NCBI GenBank assembly: GCA_043746555.1
Contig: JAYTQU010000090.1
Location: 1 to 15,572 of the forward strand
From: CAZQYC01 sp043746555
Lineage (GTDB): Bacteria > Pseudomonadota > Gammaproteobacteria > Steroidobacterales > Steroidobacteraceae
Length of the DNA: 15,572 nucleotides
Direction of reading: 5' to 3'
Position numbers and translations under genes: made by a program. Position 1 is the first letter of the stretch. Every line of letters starts with the position of its first letter. Shown here piece after piece: positions 1 through 7,556 of this stretch. Below the pieces are notes generated by a model. It saw only the letters and a list, made by a program, of their open reading frames with translations, was not told where the DNA came from and ran no database searches.

Positions 1-61
1 CCATCACGTGCTGATGACCGGCCCGGCCGAGACCGTGTTCGAAGGTGAAATTGAACTGTGA
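1..61 (+). CDS. dapF: 3' end of diaminopimelate epimerase (DapF), partial
   Basis: Only the last 19 codons are present, read in the frame beginning at base 2 and ending with TGA at 59-61. The peptide contains MTGPAETVFEGEIEL, which matches the typical carboxyl end of DapF (a MTGPA segment followed by a short acidic strand at the extreme C terminus). DapF is a cytosolic enzyme that converts LL- to meso-diaminopimelate for lysine and peptidoglycan synthesis. The assignment rests on this short tail alone, so it is tentative. It converges on the truncated lon gene, which is not a usual neighbour and suggests a rearrangement or an assembly join. Confidence 0.55.
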   Translation, partial: HHVLMTGPAETVFEGEIEL

Positions 62-88
62 GCAACCGACCATGAGCCTACATCGATG

Positions 89-727
89 AACATCGAGCAT
101 GTGCTCGAGACGTTTGCGCACGTCTTGAATCTCCAGCACTTTTTGCTTGGCGTCGAGCTTGAGCGACATGTGCGCGGCGACGTTGTCGGCAAGCCGTCCC
201 GGCTGTTCGATTCCCGCAAGCGCGGTCAGCACTTCCGGCGGCACCTTGCGATTGAGTTTGACGTACTGCTCGAACTGCGCCACGACCGATCGCGTCAACA
301 CATCCATTTCGCGTTCGTCGTACTGTTCGAAGTCCTTCACTGGAGTGACTTCAGCGGAAAAATATTGCGCAAACGTTATTTTCTCAATCGTGGCGCGTTC
401 AACGCCTTCCACCAAGACTTTCACGGTGCCGTCCGGCAGCTTGAGCAATTGCAGAATGGTTGCCAATGTGCCGATACGATATAAATCCTGCGGACCCGGA
501 TCGTCGACGTCAGCCTGCTTTTGCGCAACTAACAGAATTTGCTTACCGACTCGCATCGCCTGTTCGAGCGCTAGAACCGATTTTTCGCGCCCGACGAACA
601 GTGGAATCACCATATGCGGATAGACGACGACATCGCGCAGCGGCAACACAGGCACTGCGTTAGACGAAGCGGGAACTAGTTCGTTTGCGGAAGGGTTTTC
701 AGGAGATTTTGGGATTTCAGCGCTCAC
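89..727 (-). pseudogene. lon: Lon protease, N-terminal domain only (truncated)
   Basis: About 213 codons match the amino-terminal substrate-recognition domain of the ATP-dependent protease Lon. The start is GTG at 727, with an AGGT ribosome-binding sequence about 8 bases upstream. The hallmark opening LPLRDVVVYPHMVIPLFVGR lies near residues 29-48, and similarity runs to RKRLEHMLDV around residue 213. A full Lon is close to 800 residues. The coiled coil, AAA+ module and Ser-Lys protease domain are all missing. The frame stays open to base 2, but the last 29 codons are unlike Lon and lie partly antisense to the dapF tail. Lon normally degrades misfolded and regulatory proteins in the cytosol. 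The gene follows clpX on the same strand, as expected in gammaproteobacteria. Either the gene is really truncated or the sequence is joined wrongly near bases 62-88. Confidence 0.85.
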
Positions 728-1006
728 GCATTGCACCTAATTTGGCTCGAATCGCGTTTCCAAAGAAGTCGACATCGCGCGGGAAACCCGCGCATCGCGA
801 CGTATGAATCGAGGCGATGAGTGCAACATACCGTATGGAGTGCGCTGTTGCTAGTCAGCGTAACACCGCAATTGCGTTGTGGCGGTACAAAACACAATGA
901 CAGACAACAACTGCCGGCAAACGACAAACGCGCTTGCAGCGGCGTGTCGCACGCGAGCCGAAGCTCAATCTAGCAGAGGTTGACGAGTCGTCGTCGATCG
1001 AATCGG
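728..1006. other. clpX-lon intergenic gap
   Basis: This gap of 279 bases lies between the clpX stop and the lon start. The short open frame on the minus strand here has no recognisable motif and overlaps the lon start. A lon promoter should be in this gap, but I see neither a good sigma-70 pair nor a clear heat-shock (sigma-32) site. I see no stem with a T-run that would end clpX transcription. Confidence 0.5.
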
Positions 1007-2320
1007 CTACTGGTCGCTGCCCGTCGCACGACGTTCTTCCACCGGGCTCAAGCGCGCCTCGTCCGACTTGTAGACGAGATACGGCTTGGTGTCGCCCAGA
1101 ATCACGCCCTCGTCGACAACGACTTTTTGTACATTCCGCACGGACGGCAGATCGTACATGGTGTCGAGCAAAATGGTTTCCAAAATGGTTCGCAGACCGC
1201 GTGCACCGGTGCGACGCTGCATCGCCCGTTTCGCGACCGACAACAACGCGTCGGGACGAAAATCCAACTCGACGCCTTCCATATCGAAAAGCTTGCGGTA
1301 CTGCTTGGTCAAGGCATTCTTCGGTTCGGTGAGAATCGACATAAGCGCGCCTTCATCCAGCTCGTCTAGCGTCGCGACTACCGGCAAACGACCGACAAAT
1401 TCGGGAATCAAGCCGAACTTAATCAAGTCTTCCGGCTCCACATCGTGGAACACGTCGGAGCCATGCGGACGATCGTCTTGCGCGCGCACATCGGCCAAGA
1501 AACCGATGCCGGTTTTTTGCGTGCGATTCATGATGATCTTTTCGAGCCCCGCAAATGCGCCGCCGCAAATGAAAAGAATATTGCCGGTATCCACCTGCAA
1601 GAATTCCTGCTGTGGATGTTTACGACCGCCCTGCGGCGGCACCGACGCGATTGTCCCTTCGATGAGTTTGAGCAGCGCCTGCTGCACGCCTTCGCCCGAC
1701 ACATCGCGCGTAATCGAAGGGTTATCCGACTTACGCGAAATCTTGTCGATCTCGTCGATATAAACGATGCCGGTCTGTGCTTTCTCGACATCGTAATCGC
1801 ATTTCTGCAATAACTTTTGGATGATGTTTTCGACGTCTTCGCCAACGTAACCCGCTTCGGTCAGCGTGGTGGCATCGGCAATCGTGAACGGCACGTTGAG
1901 GAGTCGCGCCAGAGTTTCGGCCAGTAACGTTTTGCCGCAACCGGTCGGGCCGATCAGCAAGATATTGCTCTTAGCGAGTTCGATTTCTTCTTTGCGACCG
2001 CCTTCGGCCGTCTTGGTTTGCAACCGTTTGTAGTGGTTGTACACGGCCACGGCGAGCACCTTCTTGGCGCGCTCCTGTCCGATCACATATTCATCGAGAA
2101 CCTTCTTAATTTCGTGCGGCTTGGGCAGTTTGTCGCGCGTGCGTTCGGCGCGCTCTTCCAGCTCTTCGCGAATGATGTCATTGCACAGCTCGACGCATTC
2201 GTCGCAGATGAAAACCGACGGGCCGGCAATCAGTTTGCGAACTTCGTGCTGGCTCTTACCGCAGAAGGAGCAGTACAAGAGCTTACCGTCGTCATGCTTG
2301 CCACGGGTCTCGTCGGCCAT
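1007..2320 (-). CDS. clpX: ATP-dependent Clp protease ATP-binding subunit ClpX
   Basis: ClpX is the hexameric AAA+ unfoldase that selects tagged proteins and threads them into ClpP in the cytosol. At 437 residues it is slightly longer than usual (about 420-430). The N-terminal C4 zinc domain has Cys17, Cys20, Cys39 and Cys42. Walker A (GPTGCGKT) is at 124-131 and Walker B (VYIDEIDK) near 186-193. The substrate-gripping pore loop GYVG is at 157-160, the RKH loop at 233-235, the ClpP-docking IGF loop at 272-274 and the sensor-2 GARGL at 372-376. All key residues are present. The ATG at 2320 has AAGGTG six bases upstream, which settles the start. It follows clpP on the same strand with a 182-base gap that carries its own promoter candidate. 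Confidence 0.98.
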   Translation of the reverse strand: MADETRGKHDDGKLLYCSFCGKSQHEVRKLIAGPSVFICDECVELCNDIIREELEERAERTRDKLPKPHEIKKVLDEYVIGQERAKKVLAVAVYNHYKRLQTKTAEGGRKEEIELAKSNILLIGPTGCGKTLLAETLARLLNVPFTIADATTLTEAGYVGEDVENIIQKLLQKCDYDVEKAQTGIVYIDEIDKISRKSDNPSITRDVSGEGVQQALLKLIEGTIASVPPQGGRKHPQQEFLQVDTGNILFICGGAFAGLEKIIMNRTQKTGIGFLADVRAQDDRPHGSDVFHDVEPEDLIKFGLIPEFVGRLPVVATLDELDEGALMSILTEPKNALTKQYRKLFDMEGVELDFRPDALLSVAKRAMQRRTGARGLRTILETILLDTMYDLPSVRNVQKVVVDEGVILGDTKPYLVYKSDEARLSPVEERRATGSDQ

Positions 2321-2350
2321 GCGTCACCTTAACGTTTCAACTCTGCGAAC

Positions 2351-2372
2351 GGCACACTCTCCGGACTGTGCC
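2351..2372 (-). repeat. Inverted repeat in the clpX leader
   Basis: The arms GGCACA and TGTGCC are perfect 6-base complements around a 10-base loop. The repeat lies between the clpX promoter candidate and its start codon, so it could fold in the 5' untranslated mRNA. It has no T-run, so it is not a terminator. Any role is unknown. Confidence 0.3.
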
Positions 2373-2390
2373 CACCGCATTTGGGGCTGC

Positions 2391-2420
2391 TATATAGCAC
2401 GCGCCACCCCTCGCCTGCAA
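2391..2420 (-). promoter_or_regulatory. Candidate sigma-70 promoter of clpX
   Basis: On the minus strand a TTGCAG -35 (2415-2420) and a TATATA -10 (2391-2396) are separated by 18 bases. The -10 is preceded by TGC, which makes it an extended -10. It lies about 70 bases upstream of the clpX start codon, so clpX can probably be transcribed independently of clpP. Confidence 0.5.
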
Positions 2421-2502
2421 AGAACTCGTGCGCATTCAAATATGCAAAAGAAGAAATAATTTGCTTTTGAATCCGCGAGTTGGACTACTACTTAGACCCA
2501 GG

Positions 2503-3135
2503 TTACTTCGATTCGGAAGCGACCAGCTCGGCCCGACTTTGCAGAACGCGGTCCACCAGGCCGTAGGCTACTGCCGATTCGCCGCCCATAAAATTGTCGC
2601 GGTCAGTGTCCAGCGCGATCTTTTCGACGGTCTGGCCGGTGTGGTTGGACAGAATCCGGTTCAAGCGATCGCGAGTTTGCAGCACCTCGCGCGCATGAAT
2701 GTCGATGTCGGACGCCTGACCTTGAAACCCTGCCAAGGGCTGGTGAATCATGACTCTTGAATGTGGGAGACAGAATCTTTTGCCCTTCGTCCCTCCAGCC
2801 AACAAGATCGCGCCCATGCTCGCGGCCTGACCTAAACATATCGTGCTGACATTCGGGCGGATGTATTGCATGGTGTCGTAAATCGAGAGGCCAGCGCTGA
2901 CGGAGCCGCCCGGTGAATTGATATAGAGGGCGATGTCTTTGTCGGGGTTTTCCGATTCCAAAAACAAAAGCTGGGCGACGATCAAATTCGCCATGTAGTC
3001 TTCGACTTGACCGACGATGAACACCACGCGATCTTTCAACAGTCGCGAGTAGATGTCATAGGCGCGTTCGCCACGCGAGGTCTGTTCGACCACCATGGGA
3101 ACGAGGTTCAAGGCTTTAGTATTCAGTGCGCTCAT
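2503..3135 (-). CDS. clpP: ATP-dependent Clp protease proteolytic subunit ClpP
   Basis: ClpP is the serine peptidase that forms the 14-subunit degradation chamber partnered by ClpX or ClpA. The 210-residue length is typical. The catalytic triad is complete: Ser106 in GQAASMGA, His131 in HSRVMIHQPL and Asp180 in DRDNF. The NSPGG segment at 73-77 forms the oxyanion region. A short N-terminal extension of about 14 residues is probably removed by self-processing, as in E. coli. The ATG at 3135 gives the expected length, although the ribosome-binding sequence is weak. The gene lies between tig and clpX on the same strand, the classical order, so chaperone and protease supply are encoded together. 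Confidence 0.98.
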   Translation of the reverse strand: MSALNTKALNLVPMVVEQTSRGERAYDIYSRLLKDRVVFIVGQVEDYMANLIVAQLLFLESENPDKDIALYINSPGGSVSAGLSIYDTMQYIRPNVSTICLGQAASMGAILLAGGTKGKRFCLPHSRVMIHQPLAGFQGQASDIDIHAREVLQTRDRLNRILSNHTGQTVEKIALDTDRDNFMGGESAVAYGLVDRVLQSRAELVASESK

Positions 3136-3187
3136 ATATTTCGATTGTTTAACTCAACAAGAGACTCAATCAGCGACTCTTTTTTGA

Positions 3188-3223
3188 CCACTCATTATAG
3201 AGTGGCCGAATAGAGCGGCCGAA
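3188..3223 (-). promoter_or_regulatory. Candidate clpP promoter inside an inverted repeat
   Basis: A perfect TATAAT (3194-3199, minus strand) is framed exactly by CCACTC and GAGTGG, a 6+6+6 palindrome at 3188-3205. Upstream there is a 13-base tandem repeat (3198-3210 and 3211-3223, one mismatch). Its distal copy supplies a poor -35 (TTCGGC, 18-base spacer). The poor -35 and the symmetric -10 suggest control by a regulator, but no factor can be named. The start codon is about 55 bases downstream. Confidence 0.4.
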
Positions 3224-3265
3224 ACGCAAGTGTGCTCGCACCGGCCGCGTCTGACCAGACCCTTA

Positions 3266-3287
3266 TCTCAAACTAGTCTCAAACTGG
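3266..3287 (+). repeat. 11-base tandem repeat in the tig-clpP gap
   Basis: TCTCAAACTAG is followed directly by TCTCAAACTGG, an 11-base unit repeated once with a single mismatch. It lies about 130 bases upstream of clpP. GACCAG and CTGGTC flank it as distant inverted arms. It could be a binding site or chance, and it has no terminator features. Confidence 0.25.
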
Positions 3288-3396
3288 TCCAAAAAATTTG
3301 TTATTCGGCAAATCGACAGCCGCGATTCCGTTTTCGCCGCAGCAACCCATCTGTCGATCGAATGATTTGTCGATGAATCCGATTATAGAGTCGGTA

Positions 3397-4692
3397 CTAC
3401 GCGCCGAAATTCATCATCTCTTTAAATGTCGACGCTTGCTCGGTAATCTTGGCGCGCTCCAACATCCAATCGACCACCTGCTCTTCGAGAACGCCGGATT
3501 CCAATTGATTGCGCAATTGTGCGTTTTCGCGATACGCCTTCACCACCTGTTGAGGGTCCGGATAGTTTTGCGCGACATCCGATAACTTCTCTTGCACCTT
3601 CGCACGATCGACTTGCAGCGCAGCGTGTTTGACGACCTCACTAATCAACAACCCCATGGTGACGCGCTGCTTCGCCGCATCCTGAAATTGCGCGGCGGGC
3701 GGCAATTGCGAGACATCGCGCGCGCGCGTGCGCCGGCCCATATCGACCTGCATGTTTCTCACTTGCTCTTCGACGAGCACCTTGGGTACGTCGATGGGGT
3801 TCGCCGCCAACAATGCATCGAACAATTGACGCTTCAATCGCGCCCGCACGGTCTCGCCCAATTCGTGGCGCATGTTTTCTTCGACTTCCTTGCGGAGCTG
3901 CTCGATACCGCCTTCCTGCACGCCATAGTGCGTGCAGAATTCGTCGTTGAGTTCCGGCAGTTGTTGCTCCTCGATCTTATGAACCGTGATATCAAACGTT
4001 GCGGTTTTGCCCGCCAAATTTTGCGCTTGATAATTGTCGGGAAATTTCACCGCGACGGATTTCGATTCACCGGCGCGTGCGCCCTGAAGACCCGCTTCGA
4101 AGTCCGGCAACATGCGACCGGCGCCCAACATGATCGGCACATTTTCGCCTTTGCCGCCGTCGAACGGCTCACCGTCCAACGTGCCCAGAAAATCGACGGT
4201 CACTTGATCGGTATCGCGCGCTTCGCGTTCAACAAGCACAAAATTCGGTCGTTGTTTACGCAGGTTCTCGATCATGGCGTCGACATCGCCCGTGGTCACT
4301 TCGGCGAGCGGCTTGGTGACCGCGAGCGCGTCAAGACCTTTTAGCTGTATCTCGGGAAAGATCTCGAAGACGGCTCGATACTTCAAATCGACACCGGACT
4401 GAAAATCGATCGGCTCGATTTTCGGCGCCGACACCGGCGCGAGTTTCTGCTGGCCAACGGCCTCGGCAAAGCTCGATTGCATGACATCGCCCAGCACTTC
4501 CTGACGTACCTGATCGCCGAATTGCTGACGCACGACTTTCACCGGCACTTTGCCCGGCCGAAAGCCTTTCAGCCGCACGGTGCGACTCAGTTTTTGCAAC
4601 CGTTCGTCGATCGCCTTTTCGACCTCCGCCGCCGGAACCTGAATTTCCAGCCGACGCTCGAGCGATCCGATGGACTCTACCGAAACCTGCAT
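3397..4692 (-). CDS. tig: Trigger factor, ribosome-associated chaperone and prolyl isomerase
   Basis: Trigger factor binds the ribosome exit tunnel and shields nascent chains; its middle domain has peptidyl-prolyl isomerase activity. The 431-residue length is standard. The ribosome-docking signature GFRPGK is at residues 43-48. The FKBP-type domain spans about 160-240 and includes the stretch DFLGTLDGEPFDGGKGENV. The rest is the C-terminal chaperone cavity, rich in helix and glutamine. The ATG at 4692 is preceded by AAGAGG and GAGG purine stretches. The gene heads the tig-clpP-clpX-lon cluster, with tRNA-Leu 115 bases upstream on the same strand, so read-through from the tRNA promoter is possible. 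Confidence 0.98.
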   Translation of the reverse strand: MQVSVESIGSLERRLEIQVPAAEVEKAIDERLQKLSRTVRLKGFRPGKVPVKVVRQQFGDQVRQEVLGDVMQSSFAEAVGQQKLAPVSAPKIEPIDFQSGVDLKYRAVFEIFPEIQLKGLDALAVTKPLAEVTTGDVDAMIENLRKQRPNFVLVEREARDTDQVTVDFLGTLDGEPFDGGKGENVPIMLGAGRMLPDFEAGLQGARAGESKSVAVKFPDNYQAQNLAGKTATFDITVHKIEEQQLPELNDEFCTHYGVQEGGIEQLRKEVEENMRHELGETVRARLKRQLFDALLAANPIDVPKVLVEEQVRNMQVDMGRRTRARDVSQLPPAAQFQDAAKQRVTMGLLISEVVKHAALQVDRAKVQEKLSDVAQNYPDPQQVVKAYRENAQLRNQLESGVLEEQVVDWMLERAKITEQASTFKEMMNFGA

Positions 4693-4807
4693 ACCTCAAA
4701 ACCTCTTGCATATCGATCGCAAAATTCCGCATGGAACATTCGATTGAACACCCGCCACTCAAATCAAAACGTGCGGCCAACATGGTTGACTCACGTGGTG
4801 CGCCATA

Positions 4808-4892
4808 TGGTGCGAAAGGGGGGACTCGAACCCCCACGGGTTACCCCACTGGAACCTAAATCCAGCGCGTCTACCAGTTCCGCCACTTTCGC
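4808..4892 (-). tRNA. tRNA-Leu (anticodon UAG)
   Basis: The minus strand folds as a class II tRNA. The acceptor stem pairs GCGAAAG with CTTTCGC, discriminator A is present and the 3' CCA is encoded. The anticodon stem CTGGA/TCCAG encloses the loop TTTAGGT, giving anticodon UAG for CUN leucine codons. A long variable arm (GGGG-TAA-CCCC) and a strong T stem (GGGGG/CCCCC with TTCGAGT) are typical of tRNA-Leu. The sequence closely resembles E. coli leuW in layout and length (85 nt with CCA). A position just upstream of tig is common in related bacteria. Confidence 0.97.
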
Positions 4893-5009
4893 AAATGAGC
4901 GCACCGAATCGAAAGAACCATGACCACACATCGAAGACGCAGCGAATCGGCCAAAATCGACCCGCATCGCCCCGTCATCCCGCAGCTCGGCCAGCCGCGA
5001 GGGGCGCGG

Positions 5010-5015
5010 ATTATA
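5010..5015 (-). promoter_or_regulatory. Candidate -10 box of the tRNA-Leu promoter
   Basis: This is a perfect TATAAT on the minus strand, followed by a GC-rich start region (CCGCGCCCC) of the kind seen at stringently controlled stable-RNA promoters. No good -35 lies 16-18 bases upstream. It is about 118 bases before the mature tRNA 5' end, which implies a processed leader. Confidence 0.4.
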
Positions 5016-5091
5016 GCCGAGCGAATCGGCGAGGCGGCCAAAAGATTGCGTGGTCCACGTTAATCAGGGCGATTGGCAGAGCGATAACCCG

Positions 5092-5571
5092 TTACGTCAA
5101 TTTCCGACTCGCCACAATCACGCCATCTTGATCGACATAAACCCAATCGCCGGGCCGCACGCGAGCGCCGGGTATCTGGATGGTCACATCGCGTTGGCCT
5201 TCTCCTTTCTTTTCGCTACGCAACGGCATGGCGGCAAGCGCCGCAACGCCGAGATTGAACCCCGCCATATCAGCCGTATCGCGCACGCATCCATAGACAA
5301 TGACACCAGACCAACCGCGATCGACTGCCTGCTTGGCAAGCAGATCGCCGAGCAGTGCGCAACGCAGCGAACCGCCGCCATCCACCACTAACACGCGACC
5401 ATTACCGGGCTCGCCCACCGCTTCCTTCACACACGAGTTATCTTCGAAACACTTAATGGTGGAGGCCGGACCTGCAAAGGCGGATCGTCCACCGAAACTT
5501 TTGAATATCGGTGTGGCGATTTGCAATTCTGCGGAGAATTCGTCGCAGAGGTCGGCGGTTTTGAAACTCAT
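5092..5571 (-). CDS. rraA: RraA family protein (RNase E inhibitor-like / HMG-CHA aldolase fold)
   Basis: The 159-residue protein matches the RraA family along its whole length, with TADLCDEF at the start, FGG near 26-28, VLVVDGGGSLRCALLGD at 60-76 and GCVRDTADM near 94-102. E. coli RraA binds RNase E and slows mRNA decay. Relatives with an Arg-Asp pair in the active loop are divalent-metal aldolases acting on 4-hydroxy-4-methyl-2-oxoglutarate or 4-carboxy-4-hydroxy-2-oxoadipate. Here the pair is present (Arg97-Asp98, then Asp101), unlike E. coli RraA, so either role is possible. The ATG at 5571 gives the standard length, but its ribosome-binding sequence is poor. It is divergent from the phosphodiesterase gene. 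Confidence 0.9.
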   Translation of the reverse strand: MSFKTADLCDEFSAELQIATPIFKSFGGRSAFAGPASTIKCFEDNSCVKEAVGEPGNGRVLVVDGGGSLRCALLGDLLAKQAVDRGWSGVIVYGCVRDTADMAGFNLGVAALAAMPLRSEKKGEGQRDVTIQIPGARVRPGDWVYVDQDGVIVASRKLT

Positions 5572-5710
5572 GACTGGTTTCTAGTTGTATTTGGTCAAGA
5601 CTACCCGCTTCTGCCGCCCGCCTCCAGTCGATTGCGTTACGATGCACGGCGTGCGCAAGGTTGAGTCAATGTAATTCTGCAGCGCGATCTTTTTGGTAGG
5701 AGTGTTTGTC

Positions 5711-6760
5711 ATGGTAACGCTGTCCGCAACCGCAGGCGAGGTGCCGCACCCCATCGTAATCGGACACCGCGGCGCAAGCGGCTACTTACCCGAACACACA
5801 CTGACTTCCTATTTTATCGCCGTACAGCAGGGCACCGACTTCATCGAACCCGACTTGGTCACTACAAAAGATGGTGTTTTGATCGCGCGCCACGAAAATG
5901 AAATTGGCGGCACCACCGACATCGCCGACCATTCCGAATTCGCTTTACGTAAGACCACCAAGACCATCGACGGCAAATCGGTCGAGGGTTGGTTCACGGA
6001 AGATTTCACGCTGGATGAAATCAAAACGCTACGCGCGCGCGAGCGACTACCGCAATTACGACCCGCGAACGCGCGTTTCGACGGTCAATTTGAGATCCCT
6101 ACCTTCGACGAAATTCTCTCCATGGTGCGCGCGCTCGAACGAATGCGCGGACCGACCGCGCCGCGCATCGGTGTGTATCCGGAAACTAAACACCCTAGTT
6201 ACTTTCGCGCCATCGGTCTCCCGCTCGAAGGCTCGTTACTGCGCACGCTTAAGCGCTGGGGTTATCGCGGCAAGGATGCGCCGATTTATATTCAGTCGTT
6301 CGAAGTGGGTAATTTGCAAGCGCTGCGCAAGAAGACGCAGTTGCCGTTAGTGCAGTTGATGGAAGCCGGCGGCGCACCGTACGATTTTATCGCGCGCAGC
6401 GATCAGCGAACCTATGCCGATCTCGCGAGCGCCGAAGGATTGCGCGACGTCGCTCTCTATGCCGATGCCGTCGGCGTCGATAAAGCCATGGTGATCCCGC
6501 GCGACGCCGACAATGAACTATTAGTGCCGACCGCCTTGGTCAATCACGCGCACGCCGCAGGTCTCAAAGTCCACATCTGGACGATGCGCGCGGAAAATTA
6601 TTTTTTACCGAAGTCCTTCGCGAGCAACGCCAACCCAGAAGCGATTGGCGATCTCGCCGGCGAAATAGCAACATTTTTGGCGACCGGCATCGATGGGTTC
6701 TTTAGCGACCAACCCGACATCGGTGTCAAAGCGCGCGACGCGGCGCAAGTCAATCTTTGA
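5711..6760 (+). CDS. glpQ: Glycerophosphodiester phosphodiesterase (GlpQ-like)
   Basis: The enzyme hydrolyses glycerophosphodiesters from phospholipid turnover to glycerol-3-phosphate and an alcohol. From ATG 5711 it is 349 residues, near the periplasmic GlpQ length. Motifs in order are HRGASGYLPEHT (catalytic His19, Arg20), the metal-ligand stretch EPDLVTTKDGVLIARHE (Glu46, Asp48, second catalytic His61), and a C-terminal HIWTMRAENYFLP followed by DGFFSDQPD. ATG 5711 is favoured because GGTAGGAG ends 8 bases before it. A TTG at 5693 in frame would add six hydrophobic residues. Starting at 5711 leaves almost no signal peptide, yet the upstream frame encodes a hydrophobic core ending in SATA-GE after a TAA at 5672. 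The secretion signal may therefore be broken. Confidence 0.92.
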   Translation: MVTLSATAGEVPHPIVIGHRGASGYLPEHTLTSYFIAVQQGTDFIEPDLVTTKDGVLIARHENEIGGTTDIADHSEFALRKTTKTIDGKSVEGWFTEDFTLDEIKTLRARERLPQLRPANARFDGQFEIPTFDEILSMVRALERMRGPTAPRIGVYPETKHPSYFRAIGLPLEGSLLRTLKRWGYRGKDAPIYIQSFEVGNLQALRKKTQLPLVQLMEAGGAPYDFIARSDQRTYADLASAEGLRDVALYADAVGVDKAMVIPRDADNELLVPTALVNHAHAAGLKVHIWTMRAENYFLPKSFASNANPEAIGDLAGEIATFLATGIDGFFSDQPDIGVKARDAAQVNL

Positions 6761-6826
6761 ACTTGATGCTTCGAGTCACGGTAACCGTATCCCAAAAAAA
6801 CTATCCAAAAAGACTGGCCCAAAACA

Positions 6827-7423
6827 CTAGCGAAGTCCGCGCCATTGCAAGTAAATGCCAAAATTACTGGCGTCGACTTTACCGACAAACGGCCGCTCGG
6901 CTTCATAACTCATATTGGTATAGCCGATTCCGATCCAGCGCCAGCCGACGCTGAAGTTGAAACCAACCGCATCCGAAAAATTCACATCGGAAGTAAAGCC
7001 ATCGCCCTTCAAGTGAACGCCGGTATGCCACACTGGGCCCGCGCTCACCCACCATGTGTCGGTCAGATCGTAGTAAGCCGCGAGTTTGAACACCACACGA
7101 TCCAAATGGATGTCGGCATTGTTCGCTGCCGTCGTGACGTACTTGTAACCGATCGTTCCTAGGAAATCGAACTTGGAATTCTCCGGTCGATAATGTGCGC
7201 CGACATTGAATCCCACTCCCTGACCCGCATGCATGGTCTGGGTCGATCCATTGGTGAACTTCACTTTCAAAATATCGTCGCCGCCGAATTCGGCGTCGAG
7301 CGCGGCGGCAAATCCTACCTGACCGGACGAGCCGCTATTCGCCGCCGTCGAAGGCGCGGCAAACCCACACAGACCGAACCCAAAGACGCCAATCGCTAGC
7401 AGAAAACGCTTACTGTTTGTCAT
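6827..7423 (-). CDS. Small outer-membrane beta-barrel protein, family unassigned
   Basis: The 198-residue protein has a clear signal peptide: Lys5-Arg6, a hydrophobic core to about residue 23, and a likely cut after PSTA at residue 27. The rest alternates polar and aromatic or small residues in short strands separated by turns, with about eight strands predicted by eye. Examples are FDFLGTIGYKYV, VVFKLAAYYDL, WWVSAGPVWHTGV, FNFSVGWRWIGIGYT and FGIYLQW near the end. This is the pattern of OmpW/OmpX-sized outer-membrane barrels, though I see no family-specific signature. The C terminus ends QWRGLR, without the usual final Phe. The ATG at 7423 has AAGGATAGGA upstream. It converges with the phosphodiesterase gene across 66 bases. 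Confidence 0.8.
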   Translation of the reverse strand: MTNSKRFLLAIGVFGFGLCGFAAPSTAANSGSSGQVGFAAALDAEFGGDDILKVKFTNGSTQTMHAGQGVGFNVGAHYRPENSKFDFLGTIGYKYVTTAANNADIHLDRVVFKLAAYYDLTDTWWVSAGPVWHTGVHLKGDGFTSDVNFSDAVGFNFSVGWRWIGIGYTNMSYEAERPFVGKVDASNFGIYLQWRGLR

Positions 7424-7556
7424 GATTCCTATCCTTCGTTATTGCGATACCCGTTGTTTTTATACGCGGCGCGATTTATTTTTTTCTCGAACGCCGTCTC
7501 ATTCTGCGAGACTATTTTGCCACTAGCAGTGCACGGTAGCAACGATAGTACGACCA

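Noticed and set aside
724..927. 67-codon minus-strand frame in the clpX-lon gap
   Set aside because: It overlaps the lon start, has no ribosome-binding sequence or motif and is Cys/Arg-rich in a noncoding-like way.
3198..3287. Clustered short tandem repeats in the tig-clpP gap, considered as a CRISPR or mobile-element trace
   Set aside because: There are only two copies of each unit, with no spacers, no cas genes and no transposase; they are better read as regulatory sequence.
3592..4344. 250-codon open frame on the plus strand opposite tig
   Set aside because: It is an antisense shadow of the tig gene. It has no recognisable domain, while the opposite strand encodes a complete trigger factor.
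6778..6788. ACGGTAACCGT palindrome between the convergent phosphodiesterase and barrel genes, considered as a terminator
   Set aside because: The arms leave a one-base centre, so only a three-pair stem could form, and no T-run follows on either strand in the right place.
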